This document shows positions 51,266 to 61,020 of a stretch of DNA of 64,000 bases, piece by piece; the first letter of the stretch is position 1, and each line of letters begins with the position of its first letter. This stretch comes from Onchocerca lupi (Eukaryota; Nematoda; Chromadorea; Rhabditida; Onchocercidae): the NCBI GenBank assembly GCA_028564675.1, contig JAOVVO010000106.1, positions 62,001 through 126,000 of the forward strand, read 5' to 3'. The translations under genes and the position numbers were made by a program. Below the pieces are notes generated by a model. It was not told where the DNA came from. It did not search any database and saw only the letters and a program-made list of their open reading frames with translations.

Positions 51266-54200
51266 TCAGGAACCACTAATATTTGAAAACGCATCTAAAT
51301 CATCTGAAAATAAAACGAATAACATTATTTCCAAAAACTAAAGAAATCTTGATAGAAAATAGTGAGGAAGTTCTGCTCCATTTTTCTCAGCGAATTTTGG
51401 GACTATCCAGCATATAAAATCACATTAAAATACGAAATTATATGAAAATGCATTATATGGAAATGCGACCGGTGATGAATTCCGAAATTTTAGCTCGAAA
51501 AACGCAAAATAGAGGGAATAAGACAATCGAAAAAAATAAAATGGCTTTTTTTCTTCCTTTTATTTTCCAGAAATTTATGTTCATGGCGAATTTCATTCAA
51601 TAGTCGAATCTTGGAAGATGGTAACATTCAGCAGATGAAGAAATTGAAAGATTAAGCACTACTAATGGATATACTTACCGTCCATTTTCCTTTCAGCAAT
51701 TTCATGCTCTTTAAAGAAATCAACATTATTAAAAAAATCTTCACAGCAGACATTACTATCCTTTTCCCATTGCTCGTCATCTTCCTGCAAATATCATGGT
51801 TTGTAAAACAATGAGAAATTTTTTATCTCTATAGAAACAACCAATTGAGGAGAAAATATCTCTTTTTTTGATGTTGATTTTAATAATTATTGAACTAACA
51901 TGTAATAGAATACAGGAATATGAAACAGTTTGAAATGACAGTAACTTGTTAACAATATGGATATTTGTTCCATAATTTGAATAAAAGATTCCTGAACAAA
52001 TTTTTTACGTTCACACACACACAAAAAAAAAAAGATTCCTTGTTCAAAAATGATCCAAAAATTTCATCTAATCATCCTTCCTCATATCAAATGATTAATT
52101 ATTTCTGTTCACATTGATGATAAATCCTAAATTTATTTTTAAATATTGAAAAAAGAAACCGATGAATTATTTTTATCGACTGATGACAATTTATCGGTTG
52201 GCGACAATTCAACAGCTGCGATTACTTCAGCACTATAATCCAAATTCACCAAAGACATACCATTTATGAATATATCACCAACAGAATAAAGATCATTCTT
52301 GAAAATAAAGTATTAATCTAGCAAGTGAGGAAAAATATTCTTAATGGTTGAATATGGCACGAGTGGAACATTCTACTAAGTCCAAAATGATGATGGTTCT
52401 GCATATTCATCAGAAATCTAACAATCAAAATAAGTAAATTAACAAAATACAAGTCAGAAAATGAACTGTATTCAATTACAGATTTTATGAAACGAAAGAA
52501 CTTTAAGAATACATGTTTTTATTGATAAAACTTACTTTTTTTCTGTCAATAATGCATACTTTGAGGTACACACTCTTTTCCCCAGAACAGAAATTTTTCA
52601 GTAATTGTTCATGTTTGGTTGTTAACTTTTCGTCCTTTAACACGAAACCAACAGCAAGCGCAGGGCATGTACGTAAGAAAAATGCAGTTTGTGGATCTAA
52701 AATCACATAAAATAATTTGCAGCATTTTATAAAAGAAATCCAGTGATACTTTCATTATCACCTGTTAAAACCATTTCATACTGTTTCAGTTAAGTGTCGC
52801 TTTATTCTACTATGTAAATAATATATTACATAATAGAATAAAATAATCTTTAACTTTTAATCGGAAAGGATTGGAATGATGTTTTAGATCAAAAACTCTG
52901 CAATTCGAGAAAAATAACCTTTCAATGCAGAGAAACTTATCATTGCAGATATTTCAGAATTCTCGCGAAATTCTATGGTTCTTCCCTCATCAATAAGAAA
53001 ATATTTTTCCTGAAATCACAAAAAACAATAGATTATACTGTAGTTCGAGGAAAATACAATTAACATGATAGCAATATTAAATATTCAAATACGTCATACA
53101 ATTCTGATGATATCAAATTCGTAAGATTTCCAATGAAGATAATGAAAATGAAAAAAATATGGGGAAAACTATTGAAAACCTGAAGTTATTATATGATGTA
53201 AAATAAAAACCTTTATATTAAAATTATTATTTTCGTGAAAACAAAGAGAACAAAAAATATAAAAAGTGTAAAATGTTTAATGGAGAAATACAAATTGCAC
53301 TGGAAACATGAAATGACCAACAGCTCCGAATAAATAATTATATAAATAGTTATTCATACTTCTGCTTTTTCTAATTCCGTGTTTTTCTCCTGCAGCTTGA
53401 TGAAACGGCGATACTTGTTTTTGTATAAAATAATACCCATCGTATCTCTCTTACATGTCTTCATTTCCCAGATCTGCATCTTAAAAGAAAGCAAAAAAAT
53501 TACTTTCAGATTACGATAATGCGGAAGGCATTTTCCACACAGATATGAGCAAATATTAACAAAAGATAAGAAAAGAAAGAAAAATGAGATTGTTAAAGAA
53601 AGTAATTATAAAAAATCAATTTTTATTTGTTACTCAGGCATTCATTATAAAACTTACCTAATGACAAATTTGGCTAATTTTATGAAACTCCCTGCAAAAG
53701 TACCTATGTACTGTTCGGTCAAAGAAATTTTCCAATGCTCTGGAGTTTAAATTGTTTGCACTGAAATATGAAATGAGCCAAGCATATCAACATTCATATT
53801 ACTTTTCATCATGCGATAAATAGATTTTTTATAAAAGTGGTAAAACAAGACAGCATAAGCACCTTTTCCAAATAATTTTGGCACTCTTTAAGCCAAATTT
53901 CAAAAGTATTCGGGATTCCATATATAACACCATCCTCAGCATTAAGATATCGTATCTCAAGATTTCCCATCGATGATAAATTTATCGCTGATGAATAATA
54001 ATTACAGGGTCTATACACAGCCAAGTTATTCAGGACCAGAGTAGTAGCCAAATCATTATATAGCAATGCTTTGTCAGTAACCTAAAACATATATAATTTT
54101 CTTACATAAGTTTCTCATTTTTATAATGGCTTCCATATTGAATGCTATATTTTGAATACAAAATGAATCTCCAATACTCCGCAACATAAATCAGAGAAAA

Positions 54201-57200
54201 TGTGAAGACCATCAGATCAATATTACTGTTTAACATTACTTTTAACAAACCTAAGTGAAAATATGAAAAGATTCAAAAAATTTCATGGAAGTTTGAATGA
54301 CTGAAATATAAAAAAGCTGAAAATTTAAATTAAGCAATACCCGGATCGGATGGACATTATCTGAATCAGGTGGACCAATAAATGCCTTGAATTGTTTATT
54401 CAGTGAAACAACGTTATTGATTAACTTCAACGCTGTACGCGACCAAGTATCTGTTTGTGTGTCCAAACCTCTGCCAGAAGGACGTATTTCTTTCAATCGA
54501 CATTTGATTCCGAATACTGGAGTTTCGAAAACTATCTGAAGTTTTCATTCTAATATATCAGATATTATTAAAAAAAATATCAATTAAGAACAAAGATAAG
54601 AGAATTCATCTTCTTTTAAAGAAATATCTGAATACATTTTAGGTAGAAAAAGAAAAAGGTTGCCATCAACATGAATGGTATAAAGATGTGAAACAATTAA
54701 ATTTAACAGATCTCAGAGAGAATAATATAAATCTAAACCGAAAATGATTATAACCAATTCATTTGGTTTGTATGGAACATATACAAATAATTACATCTGT
54801 TATTAAACAACTAAAATACAAATAAAAAATCTCTAACTTTATCTTGACTATCAACAGTATAGAGAGAATTTCCACTTAATTCTTGCTCTTCACCATAATC
54901 AACATAACTTATGATGAAAGATTTATTTTCATCAATCATATCAACTATTTCGCATCGAAACAGCTGACCCTCACATTCGACAATGCAGATATCACCAATT
55001 TCCGGATTGCGCAGAACATGTTGGCTGGGTTTTAGATGTTTTTGAAACTGCAAAATAAAATGGTTTAGAAATCAGCGAAAAAAAAAAAAGGAATCGAGAA
55101 AAATAAACATTGCGCTAAATATTAAGATGAATCAAAAAAGAGCCAGTATTTCAAGCACAAATCAAATGCATTCGCATTTCAGTAAATCGAAAGTTAAGTA
55201 CTTAAGCTAAATTCATGACGCCATCATTTTAATAATCTTGGTGTTCTAATCAGTATTAGAAATTGCCTATCCCATCAGATATATTTTCACAATATATTAT
55301 TTTCTAAAACTGATAAAAACAGACCTCAATTAAATCATTTCGTTTGCTTCCAAATTGTATAGTGAAAGTCATGTGGACATCATCTTCATCATCAGTACGT
55401 TGAACAAGCTGTTCTTCATTTATTGATTCAAAATTATATGATGGTGCCTTCCAGGCCCAACGACGCTGCGCAAAACCACTAAAAATCTGCGCGCAATGTA
55501 AATAAAGAAAACAGACGGCTGATCAACAAAGAACTTTCTATTTCCTCGAAAGAAGAAATCCGTTAGGCTTTCAAACTGATCAAAAATGTTTGAAAATAAA
55601 ATAAAACAACTAAACGCTTGTCCTCTTAAAAAAAAATATTTGAATGAAAACTATCTGTATCAATGATAATTACTTACAGCTCACACAATTGATCGAAAAG
55701 GCTCTTTCCTCCTGGCAAAAGAATTTCAACTTCAAGAATATATCCACGTAATATTCTAACTATATATACATCAAAAATCTGATTGGTTATGATTTTCTCA
55801 ATAAAATATGACTTTGCCTCACTAGAATATCTCTGCAACATAAAGGAATACAAATAACCTTCACTGTTGTTTAATTAGAAGTTTGTAGAAAAGTTAAAGT
55901 TTTAATTGTTGTAAGAATTTATATAATAAATAAAAATAAATATATCCTGGTCTAAAAACATGATAATGCTGTGATTAACAGTGATAACAACAAAGTACAA
56001 AACAAAGAATTTATATTCCATACGTTATCATTAAATGGTTTTGGAGCGGAATATGCAAGTCGACAGGCAAATGCAGCTTTTAATCCATTTTTCAATGCCG
56101 CATCCACTTGTTTGCCACTGTAAAGAAGAGCACCACACGACCTCATTATGTTATTGACCTGTACAAATTTTCCATCATCTCTGAAATTCTCGATTTGTTA
56201 TTTATCATATGTAACTTAAACATGTTTCAGCTTAAAATAAAATAAACAGTTTAAAATAAAATTTCAATGCCATTTTTTTGATACTTGGATAGAAAATGGA
56301 AAAATTTCCATCCTGTGAATCGATTAAGTGAAAATATTAGATATGGTGAACAATGAAAAGAATTAGAATGAAATACGAAATAAGATGCAAATTAAAGAAG
56401 AAAAAAGGGAAGAATTTTTTTTTACTCAAAGCATAAATATTAGCTGCATTAGACATCAAAGAAAGATCATATTTTATTGGCTTTAAAAAAAAGTCATACT
56501 TGATATCATGTTGGAAGTCAGGTATTTCCAGCAATTTATGCCAAATATTATTATATTTCCCAAATAAAAATGTAGAAAAAATTCGCAAATCTTCGAAACT
56601 AGCTGGACCATCCAGTAAGTGTAAATAAAACAAGCCCGGTCCTGAGTTCTACAAATTAAACATATTAAGTCAACAGGATTGTCATAACTATATAATCTTT
56701 CAAAACATTGTTTCAATGATGATAGTGCCACAATGCAAATATAGATTGTAACGATAGATTAGGAAGGGAATCATAATGCCAACAAAAGGAAAGAAAAAAA
56801 AGTCTTGAACTTTTCAATAGATTCTTTATCTAATTATTATTATAATTTTGAAATAATTATGAAAATTAATGCTGCTGAAATAACCTTAGTTGGGACATGC
56901 ACTGCTCGCCAATAACCCCCAACTGAAATCACTCGCTTCTGAATGCATTCGCCATTCTCGTCACTTTTCTTTAAGGAAAAAAGAAATCCATTAACAATAT
57001 GACAAATATATACTTATAATGTGATCTTCAACACTCAACTTATAATCATTTTGTTGTAATAAAATTTGTAGATACAATCTTTTCAATGAAAAATCGAATT
57101 GTTATTACTTTGTTGATTAAAAGTATGAATGTAAAGAATAAACAAAAATAATTCTTCTGGATATTTTTAATTTTACAATTAATATATTACAAGTTGACTG

Positions 57201-60180
57201 AATATTTATAGCAGAATTATATTTGTTTATATAATTCTTTTTTTATAAAAAACTATTTGAATGAAAATATTTCTGCATCTTTTATAACGTCTCCAATAAG
57301 ATCATTACTATTACTAAATGGATAGTTATACTGTATTATTACAATCTTTTCTAAATTAAAGTATCCTTACTTTCGAAATAGTTCACTACAACACATTTTA
57401 CAAAACTTATCTATAATGCTAGAAAGTAATACTCAAAAATTTCCCTTTTTTCGAAAAATAATATATTATAATAAGATGGAAAATCTCTCAAAAATTTCCA
57501 AAATGATCCACCCATGAAAGTGTTTTTACTGAGATTTACCTCACTATCATTTGAATATGAGATAAATGATCGTCCATCTTCATCAGAATCAACAGATGAA
57601 TGTTCCGAAAGATCATCTTTATCATCTTCATCTTTATCGGATTGTGTCGCATCCCAGTTCGAAGAAGAATAAGCCGGAGGATCTTGTGCTTGTTTTGTAT
57701 AATCAGTACCTAAAAATATGACTATATAATTACAACAAATTTGAGTAGTTGCGCCTGATAATTTTTTTGCGAAATTCTGCAAATCTCTTTTAAGTATCAT
57801 TTTCTGCATAAGAATTAATAGCTATTCAGTTAGTGAATGTTTAAAGAATTTCTCGTTCCATACTGCAATATCAGTTAGAGTAGTGTTGTTGACATCTATC
57901 TAATTTACCCTGAAAAAAATCTTGCATTTATGATGTGCCTAAATAATTTAGAAAACTTATCTAGAAATTTTAAGTTATTTAATGTATGCGACATATGTTC
58001 TCCACGATTTTTGTTCGGAGAATGCTTTTTCTGTTACTCGATTTGAAATGTTGCAACATCTTCAGCATTTTAGTTTGAGAAATACTATATCATCATTTCT
58101 TACCAAGTGATAAGTGATATTGTTAATATCAACGAAAGAAGAAACAAACTTTGATCATTTTCATGAAAAATATTAGTTGCATAAATACCTTCTAGCAATA
58201 TATTCTTTAAGTCACAAATTTCTCCATTTTGGTTTTGTATTATCATTGCACCAACGAACGCTTCGCCATTTTCTGAGACATATTCTAAAGACAACATAAA
58301 AAAAATTATTTATTAATCTAAATCATGAACAATATGATGTTTAACTGATCATATTTTCTTTCCTTCGAAATTTTTAAGATTTTCACTATGCACAAGGAAA
58401 CAAAAAAAAAAAAATCAAAAGAAGATTAATTAAGAAAAGAATTAATTATAAAGATAAAATTTACTCAAACGAAAAGCTACAATAGTATCTTTGACCATCC
58501 TGTTAAGTTCGTCATTTGATATCAATGGTTTTTCGATATCGACATCCAATAACATCAGAAAAGCTTGTGGAGGTATTTTCAGCAATTCTTCACCAATCAC
58601 GTACAATTGATCTAATCCTACCTCCATAGTGAAACCAGAATCAATCAAGTAAGTCTTAAATAATTTTGAATGAACACATTAGACAATACTAAGAAACAGC
58701 AAGAAATACTTAACAAACACTGGAATCTTTTAACAAATATTTAAAATCCAAACATTGTAAATCTGCGGCTTACCGTACATGTCATGAAATTTGTTTTGTA
58801 CATAACGCATCCGCGAACAAATTTTTCACCAATTCTAAAAATCATATTATATATCAATAGAATAAAAAATTACGTTTCGTAATAACGAATATCCTAGAAA
58901 TTTTGGTGAAATTTTTTAAAGAAATTTTCTTACAAATTTATGAAGTTAACAACTTTTTTATTTATTTTCAAGATGACTAAATTGCACAATATTCAGTACC
59001 AATATAAAATTGAAAATAAGATACCTAGAGACAATTACATTAAATAATGAAATTCAAAAACAATATGCACTATTCTAACCCTCATAATAATTAATATGTA
59101 AGCTAACTTCACAAGAACAATTTCTCCAAGTTCTGGATCGAAAACGGATTTGCAATCGGCTAATCTCACATCACTGAGTATTTTCTCTAAATCATTCAAT
59201 AACAAACGATTCCGTTCTAGTGTGCCAAAGAATTTCTTCATACCTTTAAATAAAAAGTAATAAGTAATTGTTAAATAGTGTAACTCAGATTTAGTTGGAC
59301 ATCAAATCTAACTTAATTACTAAATAGCAGTTTGATATCATTTCTTGACGTGTCCACTTATTTAGAACTCATTTTCCTGTTATCATTCTTTACAGTGATA
59401 GATATATTTTTTTTTTAAAATTAGTTTTTCCATAAATTAGCAATTATTCATGCTCATCTCTAACAATTTTTTCATCACAATTTGCAAAATGTTTATATCA
59501 TTCCCATAAGACAATAAATTTTTTCTAAACAAAGTTGCATTGTTCATTTAAAATCTAGACTTCTATCAGCTTTTCAATGTAAATTTTACGAATCTTGTCC
59601 CATAAATTCAAGATCCATTATCAAAATGATTCATCTATCTCTATCAGTTTAAAATAACTTTAATTCACTTTTGCTTTTACTATTTTCAAAAGACAAAAAA
59701 TAGTATTAAAAAACAAATTTGTTACCTTCAATGTTAGTAATTCGAACATATACAAAATTATCAACGGCTGTTGGCAATTTCAACGGTGGCAAATTACATA
59801 TTTGAAGTCGTGTGCAACTAGCTAATCGTTTTATTGTTTCTCCTTGACTGTCGATTTCATAAGATATACCCTCTGGAAAAAATAAGAAATTAGAAAACTT
59901 ATCATTTCTATTCCAACATCTCACAATTAATTTCTCAAATTTAAAATTTTTAGATTCCTTTATAAATTGCGTTTATAATATTAATTCATTCCAAAATATT
60001 TTTTTCAATAATTTTAAATAGTGAAAAAATCTGCAATTACTTAATTAATTGTAAAAATTTTTTTTGATAAAAACCTACATTATTAGGATTATTTCATTAA
60101 AACTAACTTATCAGTGCTTTGAAATAAAATTCGGAATGAGTGGGATGAAATGTACGTTCATTGCGTGTAACTCTTTCCAT
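51266..60180 (-). CDS. Multi-Tudor (extended Tudor) domain protein, likely germline/small-RNA pathway
   Basis: Twenty-one minus-strand exons in phase, 5' to 3': 60180-60108, 59872-59726, 59243-59108, 58834-58774, 58654-58465, 58284-58189, 57709-57540, 56968-56885, 56648-56500, 56180-56024, 55832-55678, 55478-55325, 55047-54838, 54535-54341, 54081-53863, 53479-53360, 53009-52919, 52696-52536, 52297-52250, 51784-51679, 51303-51266; about 919 aa. The clearest Tudor core is about 545-580: GDICIVECEGQLFRCEIVDM then SYVDYGEEQEL, followed by the extended-Tudor hallmark PVFGIKCRLKEIRP. Others are GEIVLVKIGEKFVRG with TYLIDSGFTMEVG (about 110-155), and TMGIILYKNKYRRF with KYFLIDEGRTIEF (about 750-785). 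LPGGKSLFDQLCELGFAQRR is an SN-like flank. An acidic linker (KDEDDKDDLSEHSSVDSDED) lies at about 255-275. Tudor domains bind methylated arginine. In nematodes EKL-1, ERI-5 and RSD-6 are such proteins; I cannot say which, if any, this matches. Confidence 0.82.
52139..52297 (-). other. Alternative terminal exon of the Tudor gene
   Basis: Exon 19 of the Tudor gene (52297-52250) stays open past its donor GTGAAT for 36 more codons to a TAA at 52141-52139, reading ...SLVNLDYSAEVIAAVELSP and onwards. If the donor is not used, the protein would end here at about 908 aa instead of continuing into exons 20-21 with their acidic tail. Both forms are in phase. Confidence 0.45.
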
Positions 60181-60207
60181 AGACGATAAATGAAAAAAGT
60201 CTGAAAA
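60181..60207 (-). promoter_or_regulatory. Likely trans-splice acceptor and short leader of the Tudor gene
   Basis: On the minus strand TTTTCAG (complement of 60201-60207) is followed by a 20-nt leader and then the ATG at 60180. A perfect acceptor this close to a start with no upstream coding exon suggests spliced-leader addition. Confidence 0.5.
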
Positions 60208-60286
60208 TTCGATAAAAATTAAACTGACCGAAAAATTTTTATTCGATTTCACGAGAATATAGAAGCGTGAACAAAGGGGAAAAGCA

Positions 60287-60568
60287 GTCATCACGTTGCA
60301 TTTACGTTTAATATAATAGCAGGGATTACGTCACTTTTACGTCTACTATAGCAGCATTAAATTACGCCATCTTTACGTCTATCTAATAGCAGTAATCACG
60401 TCACTTTTACGTCTACTATAGCAGCAGTAAATTAAGCCATCTTCACATCTATACTGATAGTAGTAATCACATCACTTAACGTCTACTATGGTAGCAGTAA
60501 TTACGCCATCTTCACGTCTATTCTAATAGCAGTAGTCACGTCACTTTTACGTTTACTATAGTATCCTT
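60287..60568. repeat. Promoter-proximal tandem array of about 35-bp half-units rich in ACGTC
   Basis: About eight half-units, or four units of about 70 bp, with TAATAGCAG/TGATAGTAG landmarks at about 60314, 60384, 60455 and 60524. Two half-unit types alternate: one with ACGTCACTTTTACGTCTACT and ATAGCAGCAG, the other with TACGCCATCTTTACGTCTAT and TAATAGCAGTAAT. Nearly every half-unit carries one or two ACGTC cores, as in CRE/bZIP sites. The array lies about 100-390 bp upstream of the Tudor gene ATG. Confidence 0.85.
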
Positions 60569-61020
60569 TCAAGTTATAACCTTGTTTACTTTCTTCAGTA
60601 ATTAATGGGAACTTAAAACAATCACTTCTCAGCTTCTCGTCCATCTTCTCCCACCCTTAAATTTTGCCTAATAAAGGTCAGAAGACTGCAACACTTCAGG
60701 TCACGTCTGTTACTTTTGCACCAATCCTCACCTTACGCCAACACTTCGCAACACTGTGATCCGCCCCCTATGAATGTGTAGCTAAGCATATGTTAAAAGC
60801 ATACGTGTGGGTCACGTAGATCACGTGACTTAGAGTGTGAATCATTTAGCTTCGTAAAAGAAGACGTGTTTTCCAACTTTCCGAACAGATTGCAAATAAA
60901 TCTAGGGAGCGATGATTGAGCACATGATCGGTTATTACTAGAAACGAGCAGCCATAAGGATCCGAAAATTACGTCATCTTATTAGAGACTGACGTTAGTA
61001 ATGACGTGATTTAATTATCA
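60569..61020. promoter_or_regulatory. GC-richer region with bZIP and E-box words upstream of the Tudor gene
   Basis: This stretch has clearly higher GC than its surroundings and few homopolymers. It contains CACGTG (60822-60827), several CACGT/ACGTG words nearby, a CGCCCCC box (about 60762), and further TGACGT-type words at about 60970-61010 (TTACGTCA, TGACGTTA, TGACGTGA). It is a plausible promoter or enhancer for the minus-strand Tudor gene or an unseen divergent gene to the right. Confidence 0.45.

Noticed and set aside
53701..53755. Possible extra Tudor exon on the minus strand (ending near 53700)
   Set aside because: It has good-looking splice signals and one coding-like frame, but in the phase fixed by its neighbours it meets a stop; the flanking exons join in phase without it.
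57411..57809. 132-aa minus-strand open frame as a separate gene
   Set aside because: Its middle part (57540-57709) is exon 7 of the Tudor gene; the rest is intron read-through beyond good splice sites.
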